A DNA stretch of 64,000 nucleotides from Kuenenia sp039794105 (lineage in GTDB: Bacteria; Planctomycetota; Brocadiia; Brocadiales; Brocadiaceae). Below the pieces are notes generated by a model. The model saw only the letters and a list, made by a program, of their open reading frames with translations, ran no database searches and had not been told where the DNA came from. A program made the position numbers and the translations under genes. Each line of letters opens with the position of its first letter. The first letter of the stretch is position 1. Of this stretch, positions 52,733 through 61,824 are shown one piece after another. The stretch is from the NCBI RefSeq assembly GCF_039794105.1, contig NZ_JBDIWA010000003.1:124001-188000 (forward strand). Reading direction: 5' to 3'.

Positions 52733-54325
52733 TCATAAAGTTTTCCGCAAAATTTTACCGCTTTTAATGCCGGAGTGTTTACCCTTCTGCACGGTAACGT
52801 TTCCATTTACAATTACATATTCAACTCCCACCGAATATTGATGAGGGTTTGCAAAGGTACTCTTGTCAGTAATTGTTTCCGGATTAAAGATTGTTATGTC
52901 GGCAAAATATCCTTCTTTTATGAAACCCCGCTGGTCTAATCCCGCCTTTTGGGCAGGGAGGCCTGTCATTTTCCGGATCGCCTCTTCTACCGAAAAAAGC
53001 TTTTTTTCTCTGCAAAACTTCCCCAATATCCTGGAAAACGTCCCATAACTTCGCGGATGAGGGTTGCCCTCAGCAAGTACGCCCTCGCCAGATCGGGTGG
53101 AACTATCGGAACCCACGCATACAAAATCCCAACTCAATATGCTTTCCAGATTTTTTTCAGACATATTAAACAAAAAAATATCCACCCTGGTATCCTCTTC
53201 TATCAGAAGGTCTAGCACCTCCTCCAGCGGGGGTTTCTTCTGTATCGCAGCGATTTCTGCAATAGATTTACCAGTCATCCACCTGTTTTTCTGAGTAGAA
53301 ACAGAAGAAATAACTATATCTGACCAAAATGGCGCCTCATCACCTTTTGACATCTCTTCAGCAATGCGCTTTCTTACCGCACGGTCTTTTAATCTTTGGA
53401 TTTGATCTTCTATACCTCCATCGTATACCCAGGCAGGCAAAATGACGTCGAGGTCTGTTGCTGCTGCTGTATAGGGATAGCGGTCACAGGTAACATTCAC
53501 CCCTGTGTTTATTGCATATGCTATCAATGCCTTTACCTTCTCCAATTTGTGCCAATTTTCCTGTCCCATTGTCTTAATATGCGATATCTGCACATTAACG
53601 CCGGTCTCTTCCGCCACCTTTATCGCTTCAGCAATGGCATTTTCCAGGTCTTCGCCTTCATTTCGTACATGGGTTGCATAGAGTCCGCCATATTCATTCA
53701 CCCTATTGCACATTGTTACCAGTTCGTCAAATTCCGCATAACAGCCCGGCGGATAAACCAGACCGCTGGACATGCCAAAAGCGCCGGCTTTCATAGCTTC
53801 TTCCAGGTACTTGCACATTACCGATAATTCAGCTTTAGTAGCAACCCTGTTATCATATCCTACAGCACACGCTCTGATATTCCCATGACCCACAAGAAAA
53901 GCCCTGTTTACAGAACTATTTATCCCTTCCGCAACATCAAAAAACCCTTGAGCAGAACGCCATGAGGGAACGATGCCGTATTTTGACAATCCTTGCCTGC
54001 GCCGTTCCAGTAATTTTCCCCGCAACGGAAAAGCAGATAACCCACAATTGCCACAAACCTCCGTAGTGACGCCGTCCAGTATTTTGCTTTCACTTTCCCG
54101 ACACGCAAGCCACAGAAAATCGCTATGAGAGTGAATGTCAATGAATCCCGGAGCAACGATCATCCCCTCTGCATCAATTCGTGTGCAGGTATTACAGGAA
54201 ATACGATCTTCTATTACTTCAATCTTATTTCCCTTTATACCAACGTCCATTTTTTTACCGGGCATTCCGGTACCGTCTATCAATAAACCTTTTTCTATTA
54301 TCAGATCAAGATCCAATTTTCGCAT
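52733..54325 (-). CDS. N-acyl-D-amino-acid deacylase family amidohydrolase
   Basis: 530 residues. The metal-binding motif near the N-terminus is PGFIDIHSHSDF; GNCGLSAFP, YATHVRNEG and QISHIKTMG match D-aminoacylase/dihydroorotase-type amidohydrolases. It hydrolyses N-acyl groups from D-amino acids or a related substrate, perhaps in peptidoglycan or D-amino-acid recycling; specificity cannot be fixed. Normal length, cytosolic. Confidence 0.88.
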   Translation of the reverse strand: MRKLDLDLIIEKGLLIDGTGMPGKKMDVGIKGNKIEVIEDRISCNTCTRIDAEGMIVAPGFIDIHSHSDFLWLACRESESKILDGVTTEVCGNCGLSAFPLRGKLLERRRQGLSKYGIVPSWRSAQGFFDVAEGINSSVNRAFLVGHGNIRACAVGYDNRVATKAELSVMCKYLEEAMKAGAFGMSSGLVYPPGCYAEFDELVTMCNRVNEYGGLYATHVRNEGEDLENAIAEAIKVAEETGVNVQISHIKTMGQENWHKLEKVKALIAYAINTGVNVTCDRYPYTAAATDLDVILPAWVYDGGIEDQIQRLKDRAVRKRIAEEMSKGDEAPFWSDIVISSVSTQKNRWMTGKSIAEIAAIQKKPPLEEVLDLLIEEDTRVDIFLFNMSEKNLESILSWDFVCVGSDSSTRSGEGVLAEGNPHPRSYGTFSRILGKFCREKKLFSVEEAIRKMTGLPAQKAGLDQRGFIKEGYFADITIFNPETITDKSTFANPHQYSVGVEYVIVNGNVTVQKGKHSGIKSGKILRKTL

Positions 54326-54370
54326 TATCTCTTTTCGCTCTATTCTGTAAACCTGGGGGGGGAAGGGATT

Positions 54371-54565
54371 TTATTCTTCTACTAATGAGGATGGTTTATC
54401 CAGCCCCAATACTGTATCTACATCTTTGTGGAGTGAATCGAGGTCTGTCTTGATGGTGTCGATGTGCCTTTTGCAGTGTGTGGAGGAGCAACCGGTAAAA
54501 TAAGTAAGAGCTACTATTAAAAAGACTGGCAGAAAGAAGTGTACTTTAAAAGAATTTCGTTTCAT
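54371..54565 (-). CDS. small lipoprotein (64 aa)
   Basis: Signal peptide (FFLPVFLIVALTYF) with lipobox FTGC at about C26, then a short helical chain (CKRHIDTIKTDLDSLHKDVD) with heptad-like spacing. Resembles small Lpp/entericidin-like envelope lipoproteins in layout only; no family is recognised. It lies 45 bases upstream of the amidohydrolase gene in the same orientation. Confidence 0.7.
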   Translation of the reverse strand: MKRNSFKVHFFLPVFLIVALTYFTGCSSTHCKRHIDTIKTDLDSLHKDVDTVLGLDKPSSLVEE

Positions 54566-54623
54566 GATTAAATGTCCAAAAAATAAGTGTTCTTTTTATA
54601 AATGTTTCATCCGGCAAAGAAAA

Positions 54624-54671
54624 TCGGCAATCGGCAATCTACAGTCGGCAAATTGCAGATTGTGAACTGTA
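54624..54671. repeat. heptamer array
   Basis: CGGCAATCGGCAATCTACAG, TCGGCAAATTGCAGATTG and GTGAACTGTAG: CARTCNN units switching to NNGAYTG. Confidence 0.75.
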
Positions 54672-54693
54672 GAAATTATTATAAAAACTCGGC

Positions 54694-54757
54694 GCGGGTT
54701 CAGGTTTGCAACCGTTCGGCTGAGCTCACGAAGAACGGTTGCAAACCTGAACCCGCA
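54694..54757. repeat. GTTCAGGTT palindrome extended by a nested CCGTTCGGCTGAGC hairpin
   Basis: GCGGGTTCAGGTTTGCAACC then GTTC forms a perfect arm with its inverse (GAACGGTTGCAAACCTGAAC, CCGC) across GGCTGAGCTCACGAA. The centre differs from all the other copies of the palindrome. Confidence 0.78.
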
Positions 54758-54761
54758 TGGG

Positions 54762-54876
54762 ACTTCTTTGCATTTTTTGGCAAAATATTTAATTTTTTAA
54801 TTAGTGCAATCTGTGTAATCTGTGGTTCCACCTTTCGTACTTCCTGCCTGGTTGGTTCTGGCGACCCCAGCTTAGG
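54762..54876 (+). repeat. ~300 bp repeat family, copy R5 with an exchanged middle
   Basis: Starts ACTTCTTTGCATTTTTTGGC, ends GCGACCCCAGCTTAGG; the middle has AGTGCAATCTGTGTAATCTG text as in R4. The gap 54566-54906 holds no gene. Confidence 0.68.
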
Positions 54877-54906
54877 ATTTAGGATTTTAAATCGTACTTC
54901 GTAAAT

Positions 54907-56364
54907 CTAATATGCTTTTCGCTGCCTTGATGAGGGTATTTTTAGAATACGGCGGTATTTGGTGACCGTTCTCCTGGCTATGTCTACCCCTGAGGCGCCT
55001 AATTTATCTGCAACCTCTTCATCGCTCAATGGGTTTGATTTATCTTCTTTTGCAACAATTTCAATAAGTTTCTGCCGGATAGATTCCCATGATTCCATAT
55101 TACCGTCGGCATTCTGAAAACCTCCCGTGAAGAAAAATTTCATTTCAAAAACGCCCTGCGGGGTTTGAATATATTTATGGGCAATTGCACGGCTCACCGT
55201 TGAAACATGGACGCCAACAATATCGGCAACGTCCTGCATCTTCAATGTTCGCAGGCGGTGAACTCCTTCATCTAAAAACCCCTTTTGCATGCTTACAATT
55301 TTGCATGCTACTTTATATAATGTACTCCTCCGTTGCTCTATGGCGTCAACCAGCCATTTAGCAGATTCAATCTTCTTCTGTATATACTGGCGCGTTGAAC
55401 TATCAATATTGCCTTCACTCAAAGATTTTCTATAAAAGGAGCTAATATGCAAATGTGGTATATTCGCATTATCAATCAAAAATACCTCATATTCCCCGTC
55501 AATTTGTTCTACCTTCACTTCAGGGACCACATAAGGAATTGTTTCATCGTTAAATACAGAACCTGGTTTTGGGTTTAGTGTACGAATAAATTCTACCTGT
55601 TTTTTGATAGTTTCAAGACTATATCCTGTTTTCTTTGCTATGGCAGGATATTTTCTTGATTCGATTTCTAATAAATAATTTTGCAGAAGATCCTTTGTTA
55701 TGTGGTAATTCGGATCACGATTGTCTAACTGTAACAGTAAACATTCCTGTAAATTTCTCGCTCCGATACCAGGCGGCTCCAATGTCTGTACAATTTCTAA
55801 CGCCTTTTCGGCGTCCGCCAAAGAAACAGGTTTTTCAAAAGACGAAACTATTTCTTCTAACGGACCGGATAAATATCCGGAGGTATCAACAGAATAAATA
55901 ATATTCTCACATGCTTCATAAAGATGTTCAGGAACTTCCATAAGCGATAACTGCCCCAGCAGGTAATCATGAAGCGACATTGGTTTGGCGGCAGTATTTT
56001 CCAATGCCTCTTGTTTCTGATCACGTTCATCAGAAAGGGCACTCTTCCGGATTGTCGTCTTCGAATAATATTCATTCCAATCTTCCGCCATCTCATTATG
56101 CCGGTCAACCTCTGCCTTTTTGGCGTCATCCCATTCAGTTTGAGCAGCATTTTCTCCGGCAATTGAGCCGTCTTCTGAGACAGGGCTATCTTCTTTCGGT
56201 TGTTCAACCACCTCCTCAAGAACCGGGTTATCCATCAGCTCTTGCTGTACGCGCTCTGCCAGGGCCAATAACGGAAGCTGGAGTATTTCTATAGACTGAA
56301 TTATCTGGGGAGACAACTTCATCTTTTGCTGGAGTTGCGGCAATAAAGAAGACTGCATTTTCAT
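54907..56364 (-). CDS. rpoN: RNA polymerase sigma-54 factor
   Basis: 485 residues. Region I is Gln/Leu-rich (QLQQKMKLSPQIIQSIEIL), an acidic region II follows, the core-binding and helix-turn-helix parts (MQDVADIVGVHVSTVSRAI) are present, and the RpoN box is ARRTVTKYR near the C-terminus. Recognises -24/-12 promoters with AAA+ activators, none of which is encoded in this window. Confidence 0.96.
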   Translation of the reverse strand: MKMQSSLLPQLQQKMKLSPQIIQSIEILQLPLLALAERVQQELMDNPVLEEVVEQPKEDSPVSEDGSIAGENAAQTEWDDAKKAEVDRHNEMAEDWNEYYSKTTIRKSALSDERDQKQEALENTAAKPMSLHDYLLGQLSLMEVPEHLYEACENIIYSVDTSGYLSGPLEEIVSSFEKPVSLADAEKALEIVQTLEPPGIGARNLQECLLLQLDNRDPNYHITKDLLQNYLLEIESRKYPAIAKKTGYSLETIKKQVEFIRTLNPKPGSVFNDETIPYVVPEVKVEQIDGEYEVFLIDNANIPHLHISSFYRKSLSEGNIDSSTRQYIQKKIESAKWLVDAIEQRRSTLYKVACKIVSMQKGFLDEGVHRLRTLKMQDVADIVGVHVSTVSRAIAHKYIQTPQGVFEMKFFFTGGFQNADGNMESWESIRQKLIEIVAKEDKSNPLSDEEVADKLGASGVDIARRTVTKYRRILKIPSSRQRKAY

Positions 56365-56434
56365 TAAAAATCACCTTCCCAAAAATTAACTATAAATATA
56401 TGGTGTTGTGTTTCAGTAAAAAGCATACGTTAAA

Positions 56435-57040
56435 CTAGTTCCTCATCTCATTCCTATCACTGACCGCATCGGCTACGATAGCAGTATTTGCATATTCAAG
56501 ATAACTGCCAGTCGGCAACCCGCGGGCAATCCTCGTAACTTTAACGCCAAATGATTGTAATTGTTTATATATATATACGGCGGTTATATCCCCTTCCATA
56601 TTCAAATTAGTGGCAAGTATCACCTCTTTAACGCCGTCGTCTTTTACTCTTTGCAAAAGTCTGCCAATAGTAAGTAAGTCGGGGTCAATACCCTCAAGGG
56701 GGGAAATATGTCCCTGGAGTATATGATAATGGCCGTTATATTTGCCAGTTTTTTCAATAGTTAGTAAATCTGCGAACTGTTCAACAACGCAAATAATTGA
56801 ACTATCCCTGCGTATATTACTACAAATATGGCACGGGCTATTTTCTGAGACGTTAAAACAAACAGTACATATTTTCATATATTTCTTTACATCGCGAATA
56901 GCGTACGCCAGCTTCATAGCATCGTCAACCGGCTGTTTTAAAACATAACAGGCTAACCGTTCTGCGGTCTTCTGCCCAATCCCAGGCATTTTCCCAAACT
57001 CACTAATAAGTTTATTCACTGTTTGCGGATAAGTATTCAA
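56435..57040 (-). CDS. recR: recombination protein RecR
   Basis: Gap repair in the RecFOR pathway. Helix-hairpin-helix (MPGIGQKTAERLACYVL), a four-Cys zinc finger (CTVCFNVSENSPCHICSN) and a Toprim domain (IICVVEQFADLLTIE). The open frame reaches TTG 57082 inside ybaB; I choose TTG 57040, which has GAGGT eight bases upstream and the usual N-terminus (LNTYPQTVNKLI). Part of the dnaX-ybaB-recR cluster. Confidence 0.94.
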   Translation of the reverse strand: MNTYPQTVNKLISEFGKMPGIGQKTAERLACYVLKQPVDDAMKLAYAIRDVKKYMKICTVCFNVSENSPCHICSNIRRDSSIICVVEQFADLLTIEKTGKYNGHYHILQGHISPLEGIDPDLLTIGRLLQRVKDDGVKEVILATNLNMEGDITAVYIYKQLQSFGVKVTRIARGLPTGSYLEYANTAIVADAVSDRNEMRN

Positions 57041-57071
57041 AGCACATACCTCTTTATGATCAATGAACGAA

Positions 57072-57419
57072 TCATCCCCCAAACATTCCTGACATGCCGG
57101 GAATATTTAGCCCGCCGGTAAATTTCCCCATCTCGGATTGATATAATTCCTGAGATTTTTTCAACGCCTGGGAAACGGCGGAAAGGATAAGATCTTCCAG
57201 CATCTGAACATCTTCCGGGTCTACCACTTCCGGGTCAATTTTTATAGAAAGGATTTCCTGCTTCCCATTCATGTGTACCGTAATCATACCGCCACCGGAG
57301 GTAGCCTCTATTACACGTTCTTTCAAATCTCTCTGGGCATCCTCCATCTGCTTTTGCATTTTCTGCGCCTGCTTCTGCATCTGTTTCATCATTTCTGTCA
57401 TATTGCCAAAACCCTTCAT
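57072..57419 (-). CDS. ybaB: YbaB/EbfC nucleoid-associated protein
   Basis: 115 residues. The N-terminal helix is MKQMQKQAQKMQKQM-rich, the central VIEATSGGGMITVHMNGKQE hairpin is typical, and the C-terminus is Met/Gly-rich. Binds DNA as a dimer. Ten bases downstream of dnaX and just before recR, the usual gene order. Confidence 0.93.
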   Translation of the reverse strand: MKGFGNMTEMMKQMQKQAQKMQKQMEDAQRDLKERVIEATSGGGMITVHMNGKQEILSIKIDPEVVDPEDVQMLEDLILSAVSQALKKSQELYQSEMGKFTGGLNIPGMSGMFGG

Positions 57420-57428
57420 TTCACCCCC

Positions 57429-59105
57429 CTATCGGTTAACTTTAATAACACGACCGTCAAATAATTCTAACGTTTTTTTTACTGCCGGTTCTGAAAACAC
57501 CGTATCGTTTATTTGCTGTACACCACCACCATTGTCTAAACTTTGGTTCTGTCTGTTCTCTTCCGGCTCTTCTTTTTCAAATAGTACAAGCTTCAGTTCC
57601 CTAAAGCCCGGCACTACTTCTTTCGCACAATTTTCTATAAGTTTTTTTTCTTCCGGTTGCTCCAATCTTTCTTTCTGAAAAAGAAATTTTCTGGAAAATG
57701 CAACTACCAATACTCCCGCATCGCTGCTTACCAGCCGGCCTTCCTTGAAAAACGCCCAGGTAGATTTCTTCTTTTTCTGAATACTTTTAAGGATATCCCC
57801 CCATACCTCGTTTTTTTCCCTCGCGATTCCGGAAGTTATTTTTTCTTCTTTTGTGGGAGGTATCACATCGCCTTCTTCTATTGATTTTTCCGACACTGTC
57901 TGCCGGGCAAGCGATTCCGCAGGAAGGAGAATATCATCACTTCTCTTGCCAGTGATATTGTCAACTTGTTCCAGTTTTCCCTCTAATGCCGTTATGCGTC
58001 CAACAAGGTCAGACAATACGCCGATAGATTCCATCCGGCACAGTTTTATGACGGCCATTTCCGCAGAAATCCGCTGCAGTAAAGAATCCGTAGAGCGTAT
58101 CCTCATCACGGAAAGCATTTGGATCATATACATAAGTGTATCGCCTGAAAATGATTTTTCAAAGCTATGAATAAAAGACTCGTCATACTCAGCCCATGCT
58201 GCATCCGGACCACAGGAAGAAAATACCAAAAGATCTCTTAACCGCAGAAGCAACTGATCAATAAACTCCGCCGGAGTCTTTCCCTCATTCAAAATATCAT
58301 CCACAATTCTCAGCGCGCCTGAAGCATCTTTGTTCACAAAACACTCAAACATACTATAAATCTTATCATCATCAATATACCCCAGCACATAATTCACATC
58401 CGCCGATGTCACCTTATCATCACAGAAAGAAAATAGTTGATCGAGTACAGACTGTGAATCCCTTAATCCTCCCTTTGCATATTTTGCAATCGCATGGAGG
58501 GCAGCGGACTCTATTTGTTTCCCTTCCGTTTTGCATATTTCCAAAAGGTGTTTTTCAATATCATTAACGGAAATATTCTTAAAATCAAATCGCTGGCACC
58601 GCGATTGAACTGTTTCAGGAAGACGGTTTGCCGCAGTTGTCGCAAATATAAACTTAACATGAGATGGAGGTTCTTCGAGGGTTTTAAGAAGGGCATTAAA
58701 TGCTTCGCGGGTAAGCATGTGTACTTCATCAATAATGTAAATTCTATACCGCGCTCTCGATGGGGCAAACCCTACATTTTGGCGTATATTTCTTATTTCA
58801 TCAATTCCGCGGTTTGAGGCGCCGTCAATTTCCAGAACGTCTATGTCGCTTCCTTCGGAAATGCTCTGGCAGATATCGCATACGTTGCATGGGGTATCAG
58901 TAGGTCCATTAACACAATTTAACGCCTTTGACAGTATACGCGCCGTAGAGGTCTTGCCTACGCCCCTCGGACCGGCAAACAGATAAGCATGGGCTACCCT
59001 GTCGGTACGTATTGCATTCCCAAGGGTTTTTACTATAGGCGCTTGCCCTACTATGTCGCTAAAGGTTTGAGGTCGGTATCTACGGGCTAATACTACATAA
59101 GACAT
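57429..59105 (-). CDS. dnaX: DNA polymerase III subunit gamma/tau
   Basis: Clamp-loader ATPase. Walker A is GPRGVGKTS, the zinc site has CVNGPTDTPCNVCDICQS, Walker B is IYIIDEVHML, sensor 1 is FIFATTAANRLPETVQSRCQ. The start is moved to 59105 (MSYVVLARRYRP), with AGGTGA seven bases upstream. About 558 residues including a C-terminal tau-like extension. A frameshift site for gamma was not identified. Confidence 0.95.
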   Translation of the reverse strand: MSYVVLARRYRPQTFSDIVGQAPIVKTLGNAIRTDRVAHAYLFAGPRGVGKTSTARILSKALNCVNGPTDTPCNVCDICQSISEGSDIDVLEIDGASNRGIDEIRNIRQNVGFAPSRARYRIYIIDEVHMLTREAFNALLKTLEEPPSHVKFIFATTAANRLPETVQSRCQRFDFKNISVNDIEKHLLEICKTEGKQIESAALHAIAKYAKGGLRDSQSVLDQLFSFCDDKVTSADVNYVLGYIDDDKIYSMFECFVNKDASGALRIVDDILNEGKTPAEFIDQLLLRLRDLLVFSSCGPDAAWAEYDESFIHSFEKSFSGDTLMYMIQMLSVMRIRSTDSLLQRISAEMAVIKLCRMESIGVLSDLVGRITALEGKLEQVDNITGKRSDDILLPAESLARQTVSEKSIEEGDVIPPTKEEKITSGIAREKNEVWGDILKSIQKKKKSTWAFFKEGRLVSSDAGVLVVAFSRKFLFQKERLEQPEEKKLIENCAKEVVPGFRELKLVLFEKEEPEENRQNQSLDNGGGVQQINDTVFSEPAVKKTLELFDGRVIKVNR

Positions 59106-59220
59106 TGAAAAATCACCTGCATTCCTTTTCAACCATACAGTTTTTTAACACACTTCAGTAACTTCTCAATAAGTTGTTGAATCTCTCGGTAAAAACCACC
59201 ACATAAAAGGTTTTATAAAC

Positions 59221-59490
59221 GGCCGTGCACTTTTTTCGTGCCCCCTTCTGTTAGTTTACCAATGCAGTTAGCTCAGGCCAGACTAACTCACGGCACATGA
59301 GGACAAGTGTTTATGGCTGCTTGCTTCCGCATCTGACCAGATTCGCATCGTCTCCCATTGCATGAGATCCAACCTTCATCACCACTTACATTAACAAAGA
59401 TAACAGTCGTGAGCCCTCAGAAAAGCGATCAATCCTGCTATAGCGGGTTGCAGGTTACAGGGTACCGCTAGCTCCCCATCTAGCACGGCC
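59221..59490 (-). ncRNA. ffs: signal recognition particle RNA (large bacterial type with Alu domain)
   Basis: On the minus strand the 5' part reads GGCCGTGCTAGATGGGGAGC and TGCAACCCGCTATAGCAGG, as in the Alu domain of Bacillus scRNA. The conserved S-domain loop GGTCAGATGCGGAAGCAAGC (usual GGTCAGGTCCGGAAGGAAGC) is present. The terminal GGCCGTGC pairs with GCACGGCC at 59221-59228, which sets the ends at about 270 nt. It lies between tRNA-Ser(GGA) and dnaX, the order seen in Firmicutes. Confidence 0.92.
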
Positions 59491-59503
59491 AATTTTTTAA
59501 TGA

Positions 59504-59596
59504 TGGCGGAGAGGGCGGGAGTCGAACCCGCGATACCGTTTTAAGCGGTATACGCGCTTTCCAAGCGCGCTCATTCGGCCACTCTGACACCTCTCC
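59504..59596 (-). tRNA. tRNA-Ser (anticodon GGA)
   Basis: GGAGAGGTGTCAGAGTGGCC acceptor/D region, anticodon loop TTGGAAA between CGCGC and GCGCG, a long variable arm (TACCGCTT/AAACGGTA), the T arm GCGGGTTCGACTCCCGC, and an encoded CCA end. 93 nt. It is separated by about 13 bases from the SRP RNA. Confidence 0.95.
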
Positions 59597-59699
59597 GTCT
59601 TTAATCTTCCAGTGCTATTCATTTAAAAAACATACGATTATTTCCGTCACCCTTCATCGCCACTTGCAATAAAACGTTACCACATTTTACCTTTTTTGA

Positions 59700-59789
59700 T
59701 GGCGGAGAGGGTGGGATTCGAACCCACGTTCCGCAACCGCGGAAAACGGTTTTCGAGACCGTCCCGTTCAACCGCTCCGGCACCTCTCC
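59700..59789 (-). tRNA. tRNA-Ser (anticodon CGA)
   Basis: GGAGAGGTGCCGGAGCGGTT, anticodon loop CTCGAAA within ACGGT/ACCGT, a variable arm (TCCGCGGTTGCGGA), the T arm GTGGGTTCGAATCCCAC, and an encoded CCA. 90 nt. Confidence 0.95.
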
Positions 59790-59800
59790 GGTTTTTACCT

Positions 59801-60052
59801 ATAAAAAATACGAAATACGAAGCACGAAACAAATCCGAATAACAAAGCATAAAATTCAAAACACATTTAAAACATACAACAATGTGAAGCATGAAATCCG
59901 AGAGACGAAAGAGGCTTTTGTTTAGAATTTCAAATCATTTTGTCATTAGAATTTGTTTCGGATTTCGTGTTTCGTATTTCACAGTTACCGGATTTCACCA
60001 GTAAATATTTTGCCAAAAAAGTGCAAAGAAATTACTGCTAAGGTACTAAACG
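59801..60052 (-). repeat. ~300 bp repeat family, copy R6
   Basis: Contains both inner arms (ACGAAGCACGAAACAAATCC; TTTGTTTCGGATTTCGTGTT) and the terminus GCAAAGAAATTACTGCTAAG with GTACTAAAC, which abuts the tadA stop codon. Confidence 0.72.
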
Positions 60053-60053
60053 T

Positions 60054-60551
60054 TTACTTAGTGCGGCAATTCTCTAAAAAAAATCTCTTTAATATATCCC
60101 TGCATTCATCAGCAAGGATATCGGGTATTACTTCCAAACGGTGATTCAACTTAGTATTTTGGACAAGATTCATGACGGACACGCAAGCGCCCGCCTTTTT
60201 ATCAACAGCCCCATACACAAGCTTATCAATCCTTGACTGCACCAAGGCCCCGGCACACATTGCGCAGGGTTCCAGAGTTACATAGATAGTAGACCCGGTT
60301 AGTCGCCAATTTTGCAAATACTCAGCCCCTTGGGTTATCGCTATCATTTCCGCATGGGCTGTCGGGTCTTTAAGCATTTCCCTTTGGTTATGCGCACGGG
60401 CAATAATCCGGTTATCATACACAATTACGGCGCCTACCGGAACTTCATTAATATCCGCAGCCTTTTCCGCTTCTTTAATCGCTTGCCGCATAAAATACTC
60501 ATGATTACTGCTTGCGCTTTCCATACCCATTGCCTTATTTAATACTATCAT
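60054..60551 (-). CDS. tadA: tRNA adenosine(34) deaminase TadA
   Basis: Converts A34 of tRNA-Arg(ACG) to inosine. Zinc/catalytic motifs: AHAEM (His ligand and catalytic Glu) and PCAMCAGALV (two Cys ligands). 165 residues with a ~10-residue N-terminal extension; ATGs within the first ten codons are alternatives. The tRNA-Arg(ACG) gene lies only 241 bases upstream on the same strand. The stop codon abuts a repeat terminus. Confidence 0.94.
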   Translation of the reverse strand: MIVLNKAMGMESASSNHEYFMRQAIKEAEKAADINEVPVGAVIVYDNRIIARAHNQREMLKDPTAHAEMIAITQGAEYLQNWRLTGSTIYVTLEPCAMCAGALVQSRIDKLVYGAVDKKAGACVSVMNLVQNTKLNHRLEVIPDILADECRDILKRFFLENCRTK

Positions 60552-60792
60552 GTTCTCTGTGTGTTTCGTGATTAAAATCTTTTTGGTTGCGGCTATGCTG
60601 CGTTGCGAGATAGGTATAAAATTTCAATCCCGGTATTGTTAAGAAAATAATATATATCCGCACTCTTTAATTATGAATCAATTCCGATGCCGTTCATCAT
60701 CTATGATAAAACACCTCAGCTTATTTGATATGCATTCTATAGGGGCAAAACACAAACGGGTATAGGAAAGATGATAGATCGTTAAGTAAAAA

Positions 60793-60866
60793 CGCGCCCA
60801 GGAGGACTTGAACCTCCAACCTCCGGATTCGTAGTCCGTGACTCTATCCAATTGAGCTATGGGCGC
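60793..60866 (-). tRNA. tRNA-Arg (anticodon ACG)
   Basis: GCGCCCATAGCTCAATTGGA, anticodon loop CTACGAA in ACGGA/TCCGG, the T arm GGAGGTTCAAGTCCTCC, and acceptor TGGGCGC with discriminator G. CCA is not encoded, unlike the neighbouring tRNA-Ser genes. It is the substrate type of TadA, whose gene follows. Confidence 0.95.
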
Positions 60867-61315
60867 AAAGTCTTAAAGGCTTTAAAAAACTGTACACTTA
60901 AAACACCAGGCAACAACAATATCGTTGGCGATATTTACAGCATTTACATCAAAATCGTGAGTGTTTTGAGCTAAAGTGCTGTAAGTTTTATATTCGAATG
61001 TTTTGTCATGTTTGTCGTATTTAGTAAATAACGCATGGTTTGGAAATTTTATAAGAAACGTTCGTTTTAGTCAAGAAGCATTTCAACAAGCTTGAAAGTC
61101 AAAAGGGAGCTATTTACCGTTGGAAAAACAATAGTGGATAATATAGAATTAAAAAAGATTTTATAATCCTACATTTTTAGAAGTACGATTTACGAAGTAC
61201 GATTTTTTAAATCTAAAATCTAAAATCGTAAATCCGAAAAGGAGGTTTTGCAGGCAGCGATAACCGTTGAAAATCAGGCAGAACAATGATAATATTCTAA
61301 CCAGGAGGCTAAAAT
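60867..61315. other. intergenic region with one repeat
   Basis: About 450 bases. Only a TACGATTTACGAAGTACGAT type inverted repeat is seen, at 61183-61240 (closing with AAATCTAAAATCGTAAATC). No gene or other structure is recognisable. Confidence 0.5.
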
Positions 61316-61690
61316 ATGCCAATAACCAAAGAACTCAGCAATATCAGAAAGTTAGAAGCAGTCGGATTCCCGCATGAACAAGCCGAGGTGCTTACGGATA
61401 TAATAGAGGAATCCCACGTTGACGGACAGCAGAGTTTAAAAGACTTTATCGGCAAAATGCACGAAGACACAAACAGGCAATTCGACGAGATTAATAAAAG
61501 ATTCGATGACGTTAATAAAAGATTCGACGGCATTAATAAACAATTCGATGAGTTTCGCAAAGAAATGCACACAGAAATGACTACTTTGGAATGGCGCATA
61601 AAGGCCTCACACTCCTATCTTTTCATGAAAATATTCGCTATCGTCGCAGGCTGCACGAGCATTGCAGTTGCAGTCGCAAAGATATTATAA
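61316..61690 (+). CDS. coiled-coil protein with C-terminal membrane helix (DUF1640-like)
   Basis: 124 residues. Central tandem heptads (NRQFDEINKRFDDVNKRF, DGINKQFDEF) are followed by a membrane helix (FMKIFAIVAGCTSIAVAVA). Layout matches DUF1640/CCDC90-like proteins; function in bacteria is unknown. The start has AGGAGG upstream (CAGGAGGCTAAAATATG). The NKRFD repeats are encoded by near-identical DNA repeats. Confidence 0.8.
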   Translation: MPITKELSNIRKLEAVGFPHEQAEVLTDIIEESHVDGQQSLKDFIGKMHEDTNRQFDEINKRFDDVNKRFDGINKQFDEFRKEMHTEMTTLEWRIKASHSYLFMKIFAIVAGCTSIAVAVAKIL

Positions 61691-61824
61691 TCCCCTCCCC
61701 CCTCCACATCGGGTCATAAACTATAGAAATCAGACAGCACAACGATAATATTCTATGCAACCCTCGCCATCGCAAAATTTTTGCGGTATACTGTATGAGT
61801 CCACAAATAGGGATTTCTAAAATT

